35,826 nucleotides of DNA from PFJX01 sp964440155 (GTDB lineage Bacteria > Pseudomonadota > Gammaproteobacteria > Burkholderiales > Thiobacillaceae), in NCBI GenBank assembly GCA_964440155.1, contig CAYTRH010000014.1, positions 1 through 35,826 of the forward strand. The letters run 5' to 3'. This document shows, piece after piece, positions 1 through 8,005 of this stretch. Position 1 is the first letter of the stretch. Each line of letters begins with the position of its first letter. Made by a program: the position numbers and the translations under genes. The notes beneath the pieces are model-generated. The model was given only the letters and a program-made list of their open reading frames with translations, made no database searches and was not told where the DNA came from.

Positions 1-107
1 CGCACATCATCGCCCGCGTGCACAGCGAAGTGGAAGGCATCCTGCCGACCGCACCGGACGCCGGTGGCGGCGGACGCGACGCCGAGATCACCTCCACCCG
101 TAGCTGA
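1..107 (+). CDS. csoS1: Carboxysome shell protein CsoS1 (C-terminal end only)
   Basis: Reading from base 3, the first 34 codons give a tail beginning HIIARVHSEVEGILP, followed by a Gly/Asp-rich end and a TGA at 105-107. IARVHSEVE.ILP is the typical C-terminal stretch of CsoS1-type BMC-domain hexamers, which tile the facets of the alpha-carboxysome shell. Only the tail lies in the window, so the paralogue (A, B or C) cannot be decided. The next gene, bacterioferritin, starts 14 bases later. This matches the end of known cso operons, where the last csoS1 copy is followed by bfr. The family call is secure despite the short stretch; the paralogue is not. Confidence 0.85.
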   Translation, partial: HIIARVHSEVEGILPTAPDAGGGGRDAEITSTRS

Positions 108-121
108 CGCGCGCGCGGCCG

Positions 122-559
122 ATGCACGTCGATCCGCGTACCCTGGGCTGGCTGTCGCGCGCGCTCACGCACGAGATGAGCGCGTTGCAGCAGTATCTGG
201 CGCAGAGCGTGCTCGCACGGCTGTGGGGTGACGCAGCGCTCGCCACCAAGCTGCGGCACGAGGCGCTGGAGGAAATGGAGCATGCCGAGCGCCTGATGGA
301 ACGGCTGATCCTGCTCGGCGTCGCGCCTTCCGCCGGCAATCTGCCGCCGGCGCGGCTGGGTCGCGGCGTCGATGACCTGCTCGCGGCCGATCGCCAACTG
401 GAGATCGACGCCGTGCGCCTGTACCAGGAAGCCGCCGCGCATGCGCGCCGCATGCGTGACGGCGACAGCGTCGCGCTGCTGGAGGCGATTCTGGAAGAGG
501 AGCGTGCCCACGTGCAGGAACTCGACGACATGCAGACGCAACGGATACAGCATGGCTGA
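122..559 (+). CDS. bfr: Bacterioferritin-type ferritin-like protein of the cso operon
   Basis: This 145-residue all-helical protein stores or detoxifies iron. All six dinuclear ferroxidase ligands of bacterioferritin fall at the canonical numbers: E18, E51, H54, E94, E127 and H130. The haem-ligand position M52 is also kept. That register supports the ATG at 122. It is slightly shorter than the usual ~155-160 residues, lacking part of the fifth helix. Bacterioferritin-like genes often follow csoS1 in alpha-carboxysome operons; their role there is not settled, and protecting Rubisco or shell proteins from iron and oxygen chemistry is one suggestion. Its last 8 bases overlap the start of the next gene, which implies translational coupling. 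Confidence 0.9.
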   Translation: MHVDPRTLGWLSRALTHEMSALQQYLAQSVLARLWGDAALATKLRHEALEEMEHAERLMERLILLGVAPSAGNLPPARLGRGVDDLLAADRQLEIDAVRLYQEAAAHARRMRDGDSVALLEAILEEERAHVQELDDMQTQRIQHG

Positions 560-821
560 CACCCCGGCAGGCTGGGAAGCGCGCGGCAAGCCGCCGACGC
601 TGTTTCGGCGCTTTGCATTCGCCCGCTACGGCGAGACGCGCGCCTTCCTGGACGCGCTCGCCGCGCTCAGCGAACAGACCGGGCTGCACCCGCAGAACAT
701 CAATTTCGGCGCCACCTACGTCAATGTCACGCTGGAGGGCGCGGGTGGTGGCGAACCGGGCGAAGCCGAGCTGGATTTCGCGCGCCGCGTCAACGCGCTG
801 TATCCGCCTGCAGGTGACTGA
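552..821 (+). CDS. acRAF-like Rubisco assembly factor (pterin-carbinolamine-dehydratase fold)
   Basis: This is an 89-residue protein beginning MADTPAGWEAR. It has the pterin-4a-carbinolamine dehydratase (PCD) fold signature: an LHPQNINFG loop followed by the strand YVNVTL. The active enzyme has a His-His-Pro motif; here the first His is replaced by Leu, so catalysis is doubtful. PCD-like proteins encoded in cso operons are known as acRAF, a Rubisco assembly chaperone, and the position here (after bfr, before mcdA) is the expected one. The start at 552 was chosen because it overlaps the bfr stop and gives the family's usual length; upstream in-frame codons lie inside bfr. The role is inferred from fold and context. 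Confidence 0.82.
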   Translation: MADTPAGWEARGKPPTLFRRFAFARYGETRAFLDALAALSEQTGLHPQNINFGATYVNVTLEGAGGGEPGEAELDFARRVNALYPPAGD

Positions 822-822
822 C

Positions 823-1458
823 GTGGCGACCCAGGTCACTGCCGTCATCAACCAGAAAGGCGGCGCCGGCAAGACCACGCTGGCCATGAATCTGGCCGCC
901 GGTCTGGCGCGGCGGGCGCAGACCGTGGTGATCGATCTCGATCCGCAGGGTTCCTCGCTGCAATGGGCCAGTCAGGGCAGCGCGCCGTTCCCGGCCACGG
1001 TCAAGCAGATCAACGGCCGCTGGGATGCGCGCACGCTGCACCAGAACTACCGGGCCTATCGCCATATGGTGTTGGACTGCCCGCCTTCCCTCGATAGCCA
1101 CGCCTCGCTGCAGGCGCTGCGCGCCTGCGACGTGGCGCTGATCCCGGTACTGCCATCGCCGGTCGACCTGTGGGCCAGTCTGCGCCTGCCGCGCGAGATC
1201 GAGGACGCGCGCAAGGACAACGCCAATCTGCGCGCATATCTGGTGCTCAACCAGCTCGAACCGAAGAGTGCCATTTCCGCCGCCATGCACGATGCCCTGG
1301 CCGAGTTCGGTGTGCCGGTGCTGAACGCGGCCATGCGTCGCCGCGCCGCCTATCGCGGTGCGGCGCTGGAGGGTGTATCGGTGTACCAGATGGGCAGTCG
1401 CGGCGCACAGGCGGCGGCTGAAATCGAAGCCATCATTAACGAGGTGATCGCATCATGA
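823..1458 (+). CDS. mcdA: McdA, ParA-family ATPase that positions carboxysomes
   Basis: This 211-residue ParA/MinD-type ATPase has the deviant Walker A motif KGGAGKTT at residues 12-19, including the signature lysine K12, and a Walker A' motif VIDLDPQGS. ParA-like McdA binds nucleoid DNA and distributes carboxysomes with its partner McdB. The GTG at 823 is preferred: it lies one base after the acRAF stop, has an AGGTG-like site about 7 bases upstream and gives the normal short N-terminus VATQVTAVINQKGG. A GTG at 814 is an alternative. The ATG of the next gene overlaps its stop in an ATGA, so the two proteins are probably translated together. A plasmid-type ParA is unlikely given the cso context. 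Confidence 0.88.
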   Translation: MATQVTAVINQKGGAGKTTLAMNLAAGLARRAQTVVIDLDPQGSSLQWASQGSAPFPATVKQINGRWDARTLHQNYRAYRHMVLDCPPSLDSHASLQALRACDVALIPVLPSPVDLWASLRLPREIEDARKDNANLRAYLVLNQLEPKSAISAAMHDALAEFGVPVLNAAMRRRAAYRGAALEGVSVYQMGSRGAQAAAEIEAIINEVIAS

Positions 1459-1760
1459 CCAACGTCAAAGACAAGCTCTCCGCCAGCGTGCGTCAGGCCC
1501 GTGCCGCGCAGTCGCCCGCCGCCGCCGACGTCACCGCCGGCGAGACCGCGCCCGCCCAGCCGGCAGCGGAGAAGGCCACGGCAGCGAAGCCCGCGGCGAC
1601 CCGCACCGCTGCGGCCCGAGGCACGGCCGCCAAGCCCGCCGCTTCCCGGCCCGAAGCCAGGAAACCGGCGACGCCCAAACCCGTGCCCGCCGCTGCCAGC
1701 GGCAACAGCGTGCGCGACAGCGCCGGCGAATTGTTTCCCGCACGCGTCTGGCCCGACTGA
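1455..1760 (+). CDS. mcdB: McdB-like disordered carboxysome adaptor
   Basis: This 101-residue protein is dominated by Ala, Pro, Lys, Arg and Thr, with several AAKPAA-type repeats at about residues 35-75. No globular core is apparent. The C-terminus is ELFPARVWPD, which places a tryptophan third from the end; a near-terminal Trp is a recognised trait of McdB proteins. McdB links carboxysomes to McdA, can phase separate and is hard to detect by similarity, so the call rests on composition, the terminal motif and direct coupling to mcdA (4-base overlap). The composition also gives long misleading open frames on both strands here. An unrelated disordered protein cannot be fully excluded. Confidence 0.75.
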   Translation: MTNVKDKLSASVRQARAAQSPAAADVTAGETAPAQPAAEKATAAKPAATRTAAARGTAAKPAASRPEARKPATPKPVPAAASGNSVRDSAGELFPARVWPD

Positions 1761-1820
1761 GTCGGAGCGGCCACCGCCGCGCCGACCTCGTCCCTTGATC
1801 CCATCACCCGGTAATCCGCC

Positions 1821-2747
1821 ATGCGTAACGATCCCTTCCTGCGAACCTACTCCCCACGCCAGCAGGCGCTGGCGCGCGCTGCCGCCCAGCAATCCGCTTA
1901 TGGTCCAACCGGTGCTGGCACGCGCGTCGCCGCCGACACCACGACCGCCGACGTGCTCACGCCCTACCTGGTGAAGAGCGAGCCCTACTACCGGCCGGTG
2001 GCGGACGAGGTGGAACTGTACGAAGCCGCCTACTCGGTGCGCATGCCGATGATGCTGAAGGGCCCCACCGGCTGCGGCAAGACGCGTTTCGTCGAATACA
2101 TGGCGTGGAAGCTCGGCAAGCCGCTGATCACCGTCGCCTGCAACGAGGACATGACCGCCAGCGACCTGGTCGGCCGCTTCCTGCTCGATGCCAACGGCAC
2201 CCGCTGGCAGGACGGTCCGCTCGCCGTCGCCGCCCGGCACGGCGCCATCTGCTACCTGGACGAGGTGGTGGAAGCACGCCAGGACACCACCGTGGTGATC
2301 CACCCGCTGACCGACGCGCGCCGCGTGCTGCCGCTGGAAAAGAAAGGCGAGCTGATCGAGGCCCACCCCGATTTCCAAATCGTCATTTCCTACAACCCCG
2401 GTTACCAATCGCTGATGAAGGATCTGAAGCAGTCCACCAAACAGCGTTTCGGCGCGCTGGACTTCAACTATCCGGAACACGACATCGAAGCCGAGATCGT
2501 CGCGCACGAATCCGGCGTGACGCTGGAGGTGGCCAAGAACCTGGTGCACATCGGTGAACGTGCGCGCAACCTCAAGGGCCATGGTTTGGATGAAGGGCTG
2601 TCCACGCGCATGCTGATCTATGCCGGCTCGCTGATCGCCAAGGGCGTGCCGCCGTTGGCTGCCTGCCGCGTCGCGCTGGTACGGCCGATCACCGACGACC
2701 CGGACATGCGCGACGCGCTGGATTCCGCAGTCACCACGTACTTCTGA
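1821..2747 (+). CDS. cbbQ: CbbQ, MoxR-type AAA+ Rubisco activase motor
   Basis: This 308-residue AAA+ ATPase has Walker A GPTGCGKT at residues 81-88 and Walker B ICYLDE ending at D147-E148. CbbQ hexamers work with CbbO to strip inhibitory sugar phosphates from Rubisco using ATP. The core from VKSEPYYRPVADEVELYEAAY onward matches the family closely. About 50 residues precede it, an Ala/Gln-rich N-terminal extension; CbbQ is usually about 260-270 residues. The extension is in frame from the ATG at 1821, but the ribosome site there is weak. It could be a carboxysome-targeting tail, which is inference. The gene is followed by a repeat-bearing gap and cbbO. Confidence 0.92.
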   Translation: MRNDPFLRTYSPRQQALARAAAQQSAYGPTGAGTRVAADTTTADVLTPYLVKSEPYYRPVADEVELYEAAYSVRMPMMLKGPTGCGKTRFVEYMAWKLGKPLITVACNEDMTASDLVGRFLLDANGTRWQDGPLAVAARHGAICYLDEVVEARQDTTVVIHPLTDARRVLPLEKKGELIEAHPDFQIVISYNPGYQSLMKDLKQSTKQRFGALDFNYPEHDIEAEIVAHESGVTLEVAKNLVHIGERARNLKGHGLDEGLSTRMLIYAGSLIAKGVPPLAACRVALVRPITDDPDMRDALDSAVTTYF

Positions 2748-2845
2748 TTCAGGATACGGGTTACGGGTTACAGGATACGGTCGTCGTCCCGCGCTGCGAC
2801 GCAGCGCGGGTTGACCGGAATCTGAAACCTGGACCCTGAACCCCG
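2748..2845. repeat. Heptamer repeats and GC palindrome between cbbQ and cbbO
   Basis: Bases 2748-2780 hold a degenerate 7-base tandem array (TACGGGT, TACGGGT, TACAGGA, TACGG). Bases 2788-2810 form a perfect palindrome with 11-base arms (CCCGCGCTGCG / CGCAGCGCGGG) around one base. Bases 2822-2845 carry complementary-style CCTGAACCCC heptads. The symmetric arrangement around a hairpin resembles the small dispersed intergenic repeats of some gamma- and betaproteobacteria. There is no U-tract, so it may tune cbbO relative to cbbQ (partial termination or RNA stability) rather than end transcription. The function is inferred. Confidence 0.6.
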
Positions 2846-5203
2846 ATGGCCATCCATCTCGAGGAATACCAGGAACTGCTGGACGACCTGCCGCACGATG
2901 CCCAGGACGTGCTGCGGGCGTCGTGGAACGAGGCCGCGCGCGCATTCTCGGCGCGGGGTCTGGACAACTACATCAAGGGCGCGGTGGCACTGCACCATCT
3001 CGGTCGGGGCGAGGAACTGGTGGTCACCTACCTGCAAGCCATGCCCGAGGTGGCACGCGCCATCGGCGAGGACGTGCTGCCCGAGGTGGTCAATTTCCTG
3101 CTCTCCATGGCGTCCAAGACTTCCGGACAGGTGCTGACGTTGATCGCCGGCACCGCACCGCTGGCAGCCGAGCGTCTGGGTGACGAGGATCTGTTCCGCA
3201 AGTACCTGAACGTACTGTCCATCATGCTGGCGCAGGCGCCACGCGGCCTGCGGCCGATGCTGGAGAACCTCGACCGACTGCTCACCCAGCTCACGCTCGG
3301 CGGCCTGCGCCGCTGGGTGCAATGGGGCGCGCAAGCCTACAAGGCGGATTTTGAAGGCCAACAGCGCTACTTCTCGTTGCAGAGCCCGGACGCGTTATCG
3401 GTGTTGCAATCGGAGCGCAAAGGCACGCTGTTCGTCGACGTGCAACGGCGCCTCAACATCTACCTGCGCGCCATGTGGGGGCGCGACTTCTTCCTGCGCC
3501 CCACCGCCGGCGACTACGAGAGCCGCGAGGGGCTCAAGCCCTACATCGCGCACTACCAGATCTATATCGCCGACGCCTACGACGATTTTCGCCCGCAGGG
3601 GCCGGACACGCCGCCCGAAGCGGTCATCCCCGGCCTGGAGATCTACCGCGCCGCCGCCAATCACTGCGCCGCGCATCTGGCGTTCACCGGCGCGCCGCTG
3701 TCCATGCAGATGCTCAACACCACGCAGATGGCCATCATCGAGACCATCGAGGACGCCCGCGTGGAGGAACTGGCCTGCCGCCAGTTCCCCAACATGCGCA
3801 ACGCCTGGCTGGTCTTCCATCCGCCGTTGGCCCCGGCCGAGCCGCAGACGGTGGGCGATCTGCTCAACCGGCTGGCGCGTGCGCTGCTGGCGCAGGACGA
3901 CCGCGATCCGCACCCCTGGGTGCGCAAGGGTGTCGAGTTGTTCCGCGCCGAACCGGATCTGTCCAGCAACCAGGTGAGCTGGAACATCGGCGTCGAACTG
4001 GCGCACCACCTTGGTCAGATGCCCCTACCGGAATACAACCCGCGCACCGACGGCCTGCGCGCGCTGTACCGCGACGACAACCGCACGGTATGGGAGTCCG
4101 AGGAGTACGACGAGCTGGAAGCACTGGAGGCCACCTGGCAACGCCAGCAGCAGGTGCGCAAGAAGGTCTCCGTGATGGAGATGGTCAACGAGGTGAACAA
4201 CGAGTTCGCCGGCGACGACGCGGAAGAAATCTGGGTACTGGAAACCCCCTTCTGGCTCGACCAGGAAGGCAAGACCATCAACGAGATCGAGGGCCGGGAG
4301 CCGATCGCCGACCCGGTGCACTACCACGAATGGGACTACCAGATCCAGCTCGAACGGCCGAGCTGGGTCACCGTGCTGGAACGCCGTCCCAAGGCGGGCG
4401 ACATCGAGGTGATCGAGCGGATCATCGACGACAACAAGCCGGTGATCTCGCGCCTGAAGTTCCTCATCGAGTCCATGATTCCGCAGGGCATGCAGCGCAT
4501 CCGCCGGGTCGAGGACGGCGACGAACTGGACATCAACGCTGCGGTGCGCGCCATGATCGACATCCGCATGGGGCAGCAGCCGGACACGCGCATCATGATG
4601 CGCTACAAGCGCAACGTGCGCGATCTCGCAGTCATGGTACTGCTGGACATGTCGGAATCGTCCAACGACAAGGTGCGCGGCCAGGACTACAGCATCATGG
4701 ACCTGACCCGCGCCGCCACCGTGCTGCTGTCCGACGCACTGGACCGCATCGGCGATCCGTTCGCGCTGCACGGCTTCTGCTCGGACGGCCGGCACGACGT
4801 GCACTACTATCGCTTCAAGGACTTCACCCAGCCCTACGACGACCTGGTCAAGGCGCGTCTGGCGGCGATGAAAGGTTCGTACTCCACGCGTATGGGTGCT
4901 GCGCTGCGCCACGCCGCCAGCCACCTGAAACAGCAGCCCAAGAACAAAAAGATCCTGTTCATCATCACCGACGGCGAACCGGCCGACAACGACGTGCGCG
5001 ACCCGCAATACCTGCGCCACGACACCAAGCGCGCGGTGGAGGAACTGCAACGCGACGGCATCACCACCTACGCGCTGTCGCTCGACCCGCACGCCGACCA
5101 GTACGTGTCGCGCATCTTCGGCGTCAAGAACTTCACCGTGCTGGACCATGTCGAGCGCCTGCCGGAGAAACTGCCCATGCTGTACATGGGCCTGACGCGC
5201 TGA
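2846..5203 (+). CDS. cbbO: CbbO, vWA-domain adaptor of the Rubisco activase
   Basis: This 785-residue protein carries a C-terminal von Willebrand A domain. Its MIDAS motif DMSES begins at D601, and the later strand motif ILFIITDGEPAD is also intact. CbbO bridges the CbbQ hexamer to Rubisco through this domain. The long N-terminal part is largely helical, as expected for the family, and the total length is normal. The start ATG at 2846 gives MAIHLEEYQELLDDLP, typical of CbbO. It lies 98 bases after cbbQ with the repeat element between. It ends only 7 bases before the stop of the convergent SulP gene, leaving almost no room for a separate terminator. Confidence 0.93.
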   Translation: MAIHLEEYQELLDDLPHDAQDVLRASWNEAARAFSARGLDNYIKGAVALHHLGRGEELVVTYLQAMPEVARAIGEDVLPEVVNFLLSMASKTSGQVLTLIAGTAPLAAERLGDEDLFRKYLNVLSIMLAQAPRGLRPMLENLDRLLTQLTLGGLRRWVQWGAQAYKADFEGQQRYFSLQSPDALSVLQSERKGTLFVDVQRRLNIYLRAMWGRDFFLRPTAGDYESREGLKPYIAHYQIYIADAYDDFRPQGPDTPPEAVIPGLEIYRAAANHCAAHLAFTGAPLSMQMLNTTQMAIIETIEDARVEELACRQFPNMRNAWLVFHPPLAPAEPQTVGDLLNRLARALLAQDDRDPHPWVRKGVELFRAEPDLSSNQVSWNIGVELAHHLGQMPLPEYNPRTDGLRALYRDDNRTVWESEEYDELEALEATWQRQQQVRKKVSVMEMVNEVNNEFAGDDAEEIWVLETPFWLDQEGKTINEIEGREPIADPVHYHEWDYQIQLERPSWVTVLERRPKAGDIEVIERIIDDNKPVISRLKFLIESMIPQGMQRIRRVEDGDELDINAAVRAMIDIRMGQQPDTRIMMRYKRNVRDLAVMVLLDMSESSNDKVRGQDYSIMDLTRAATVLLSDALDRIGDPFALHGFCSDGRHDVHYYRFKDFTQPYDDLVKARLAAMKGSYSTRMGAALRHAASHLKQQPKNKKILFIITDGEPADNDVRDPQYLRHDTKRAVEELQRDGITTYALSLDPHADQYVSRIFGVKNFTVLDHVERLPEKLPMLYMGLTR

Positions 5204-5210
5204 GCGCGGC

Positions 5211-7268
5211 TCAGGCGGCGGCTGGCCGGTCGTAACGCTCGGCCAGCGCGCGCAAGGCCAACTCCTTGCCGGGAAAGATGTTTTCCCGGCCGATCACCTC
5301 GTCCAGGCCGGCACGCTGCAACGCTTCCCGCACCTGTTTCTTCAGCCCGGACAGCATCAGCGTCACGCCTGCGGCGCGCAGATCCATGGCCAGCGCACGC
5401 AGCTTCTCCTCGCCGGTGGCATCCACCCGGTTGATGCTGTTGCCCAGCACCAGCACGGCGCGTGCCTTGGGGTACTGGCTGATGGCACGCATGACCGCCT
5501 GCTCGAAGAACGCCGAATTGATGAACACCAGCGATGCGTCGAAGCGCAGTACCACGTAATGCTCGCTGAGCGGCGGCAGGTCGTGCGTCGCAGCGCCCGC
5601 CAGCGTGCCGTCCGGGGTGCGTCCCAGCACCTCGCTGCGCGGCTGCATCACCCCGTGCAGGAACACCAGCACGGTCAGCACCACGCCCACCAGCACCCCG
5701 CTGGCCAGTTGCGGCGCCATCAGCAACGTCGCGGCAAAGGTGACCAGACCGGCGACGCCGTCGCTGCGCCGCACGCTCCAGGCATGGCGCAGGCTCTTGA
5801 AATCGATCAGACCGAACACCGCGCTCATGACGATGGCGGCCAGCACCGGCTGCGGCAGGTGATAGAAGTAGCGGGTCAGGAACAACATCACCAGCACCAC
5901 GCCGAGCGCGCTGACGATGGCGTAGAAGCCGGTGCGCGCCCCGCTCCGCGCCGCCACCGCGGAGCGCGAGAACGAGCCGGACACCACATAGGACTGAAAG
6001 AAGCTGCCGACGATGTTGGCCAGCCCCTGCCCCACCAGCTCCTGATTGGGGTCGAGCTTCTCCCGGCTCTGCGCGGCCAGCGCGCGCGAGATCGAAGTCG
6101 CCTCCATGAAGCCGATCAACGCCATGATCAGCGCCGTGCCCAGCAGGCCGAACATGACCCCCGGATCCAGCGGCGGCATGGAGAAGCTGGGCAGGCCAGC
6201 CGGTATCGCACCGACCACCTGACCGCCGCCAGACAACAGGAACTGCGCATCGCGCGTGCCGACGAAGCGCCATGCGGTGGCGAACGGGCCGCGATCCGCC
6301 AGCGTCTCGTACACCACGGTTCCATCCGGCAAGCTGCGCGGCGTCAAGGCGTGGCGGTGCACGGCCACGCGCAGGCCGTAGAGCTGTTTCTTCAGGCTAC
6401 GCACCTCGCCATCCAGCCTTAGTGCTTCGGCTTCCAGCGTATAGTCGTGGCGCTCCGCCTTGGCCAGCGTGGCGATGCGGCCCTGCACCGACTGCTGCGC
6501 GCGCTTCACCTGGGCGAGATTGCGTTCCAGATCGGCGTAACGCTGGAAATCGGCGCGCGCCGCCACGTCGACGATACGCGCCGGCTCCACCAGCGCGGTG
6601 CGCTCGAACCCCACCAGCGCGCTGATCACGGTGCCCACCACCACCACCAGCAACACCCCGGGCAGCTTCGGCCACCAGCGCGCCAGCAGTGACAACGCCA
6701 CCAGCGTGCCGACACCGAACGCCACGGTCGGCCAATGCGCCTGCGGCAACTGCATGACCACGTGCCACAGGTCGCGCAGAAACACGTCCGAACGCGGCAT
6801 GGGCACGTTGATGAAACTGTTGAGCAGCGACAAACCGATGATCAGCGCCGCCGCATTGGTGAAGCCGTTGATCACCGGGTGGGAGGCGAGATTGATCAAC
6901 ACCCCCATGCGCAGCAGGCCCAAGCCCAGGCGCATCACCCCCACCATCAACGCCAGGGTCATGGACAACTGGATGAACTCCGCGCTGCCGCGACTGGCGA
7001 GCGGTTCGATCGCCGCCGCCGACATCAGCGACAGCAGCGCCACCGGTCCGGTGTGCAGGAAGCGCGAGGCACCCCACATCGAAGCCACCATCACCGGCAG
7101 GAACGCGGCATACAGTCCGTAGACCACCGGCAACCCTGCCAGCGCGGCATAGGCCATGGACTGGGGTATCAGGATCAACGCGACGGTGATGCCGGCCAGC
7201 AGGTCGCCGCGCAGGCTTTCGCCGGTCATCGGAAACCAGCGCAGGAACGGCAGCAGACGTGTCAGCAT
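5211..7268 (-). CDS. SulP-family anion (probable bicarbonate) transporter with inserted domain, copy 1
   Basis: This 685-residue SLC26/SulP transporter has a membrane part opening with LLAGITVALILIPQSMAYA and a C-terminal STAS domain (about residues 560-680) bearing NRVDATGEE. SulP proteins move sulfate, bicarbonate or other anions; BicA is the bicarbonate-specific member, and SulP genes beside carboxysome genes serve DIC uptake in chemolithoautotrophs. Between TM7 (ending ISALVGFE) and the conserved VVGAIPAGLP before TM8 lies an insertion of about 130 residues, rich in Arg/Lys/Glu heptads and ending in a small beta-like segment; ordinary members have a short linker there. The ATG at 7268 has a GGAG site and removes an unlikely leader. 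The substrate is inferred from context. Confidence 0.9.
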   Translation of the reverse strand: MLTRLLPFLRWFPMTGESLRGDLLAGITVALILIPQSMAYAALAGLPVVYGLYAAFLPVMVASMWGASRFLHTGPVALLSLMSAAAIEPLASRGSAEFIQLSMTLALMVGVMRLGLGLLRMGVLINLASHPVINGFTNAAALIIGLSLLNSFINVPMPRSDVFLRDLWHVVMQLPQAHWPTVAFGVGTLVALSLLARWWPKLPGVLLVVVVGTVISALVGFERTALVEPARIVDVAARADFQRYADLERNLAQVKRAQQSVQGRIATLAKAERHDYTLEAEALRLDGEVRSLKKQLYGLRVAVHRHALTPRSLPDGTVVYETLADRGPFATAWRFVGTRDAQFLLSGGGQVVGAIPAGLPSFSMPPLDPGVMFGLLGTALIMALIGFMEATSISRALAAQSREKLDPNQELVGQGLANIVGSFFQSYVVSGSFSRSAVAARSGARTGFYAIVSALGVVLVMLFLTRYFYHLPQPVLAAIVMSAVFGLIDFKSLRHAWSVRRSDGVAGLVTFAATLLMAPQLASGVLVGVVLTVLVFLHGVMQPRSEVLGRTPDGTLAGAATHDLPPLSEHYVVLRFDASLVFINSAFFEQAVMRAISQYPKARAVLVLGNSINRVDATGEEKLRALAMDLRAAGVTLMLSGLKKQVREALQRAGLDEVIGRENIFPGKELALRALAERYDRPAAA

Positions 7269-7327
7269 GCAGGGACTCCAGGGAGAAACAAATTGACGAT
7301 GGCCTGACGGCGCTGGCCACATCGCGT

Positions 7328-7903
7328 TCAGGCAACACGTGCCCGCGGCGATTGCGCATCGGCGGTCGCCGCCGGCGACACCGCTTCCTCGTGCGCCACC
7401 AGCACCACCGGCACCGGCATGATGCCGGCGCCGGGCGCGGTCTGGAGCAGATTATGGCCGAGGAAGCCCGCCTCGTTGCACACCAGGAAGGCCACCTCGG
7501 AACGCCGGCGCAGCGCGCGGGCCAACGCTGCGGGCGGCTCGCCGGTCAACAACTCCAGCCTTAGGTCGATGCCGGCGTCGGCGAGGAGACGCTGATAGGG
7601 GTGCAACAGGGCACGGGCGTCGGCCTCGCTCTGGAAAGTGAACACGGTCAAGTGGTGGCCCAACCGGGTACAGGTCTGTACCACGTAGTGCATCACCTCC
7701 GCCGGCAGGGTGCAGCCCAGATACAGGCCGGCACGCGCTTGCGTGGCCGCCTTCCGCGGGCTTGCCGGCGCCGCCTGCTGCGCTGGGACCGCTTGTGGCA
7801 CGCCGGCCAGCACGTGATCCTTCTGTCGCCGCGACAGGTACTCGCCGGCGTCGGCGAGCGCAATCGCGTCCAGCATGCGTCGGATGTTTTCGGTCAGTTT
7901 CAT
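7328..7903 (-). CDS. Universal-stress-like protein upstream of SulP copy 1
   Basis: This 191-residue soluble protein is not recognised by name. Residues 1-35 (MKLTENIRRMLDAIALADAGEYL...) form a probable amphipathic helical head. An Ala/Pro/Gln linker follows, then an alpha/beta domain from about residue 62 whose strand order (GLYLGC, LTVFTF, LRLELL, VAFLVC, VPVVLVA) resembles the universal-stress/HUP fold. The usual nucleotide-binding G-rich loop is not evident. The start at 7903 has an excellent AGGAG about 8 bases upstream. It is the first gene behind the sigma-54 promoter, 59 bases ahead of the SulP gene, so the two are probably one operon. A role as a cytoplasmic regulator of the transporter is inference. 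Confidence 0.72.
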   Translation of the reverse strand: MKLTENIRRMLDAIALADAGEYLSRRQKDHVLAGVPQAVPAQQAAPASPRKAATQARAGLYLGCTLPAEVMHYVVQTCTRLGHHLTVFTFQSEADARALLHPYQRLLADAGIDLRLELLTGEPPAALARALRRRSEVAFLVCNEAGFLGHNLLQTAPGAGIMPVPVVLVAHEEAVSPAATADAQSPRARVA

Positions 7904-7940
7904 GATGTGCTCCTCTGTGGTGATGACACGGCGAGTTAAA

Positions 7941-7956
7941 TGCAAGCATCGTGCCT
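7941..7956 (-). promoter_or_regulatory. Sigma-54 (-24/-12) promoter of the USP-like/SulP operon
   Basis: Read on the minus strand, the bases are AGGCACGATGCTTGCA. The sigma-54 consensus is TGGCACG-N4-TTGCW, so only the first base differs, and the diagnostic GG and GC dinucleotides are exactly 10 bases apart. The predicted start of transcription is near 7930, leaving a leader of about 27 bases that contains the AGGAG ribosome site of the gene starting at 7903. The divergently encoded NtrC-type activator is the obvious partner. Confidence 0.8.
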
Positions 7957-7974
7957 GTCCACAATCCATTTAAT

Positions 7975-7987
7975 TTTCAATGTGTTG
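7975..7987 (+). promoter_or_regulatory. Possible IHF site
   Basis: TTTCAATGTGTTG fits the IHF consensus WATCAA-N4-TTR with one mismatch and is flanked by an A/T-rich run. It lies between the sigma-54 promoter and the upstream inverted repeats, which is where IHF bends DNA in NtrC-type systems. The motif is short and degenerate, so this is tentative. Confidence 0.35.
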
Positions 7988-8005
7988 CGATCAAATCCGG
8001 GCGGC

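Noticed and set aside
1350..2945. 531-codon minus-strand open frame opposite mcdB and cbbQ
   Set aside because: It is antisense to well-supported genes, has repetitive Gly/Arg composition typical of GC-rich shadow frames, and shows no recognisable domain.
3475..5235. 586-codon plus-strand frame inside cbbO
   Set aside because: It is a +1-type shadow of cbbO with Arg/Ala/Gly-rich sequence; the cbbO frame carries the vWA domain and MIDAS motif.
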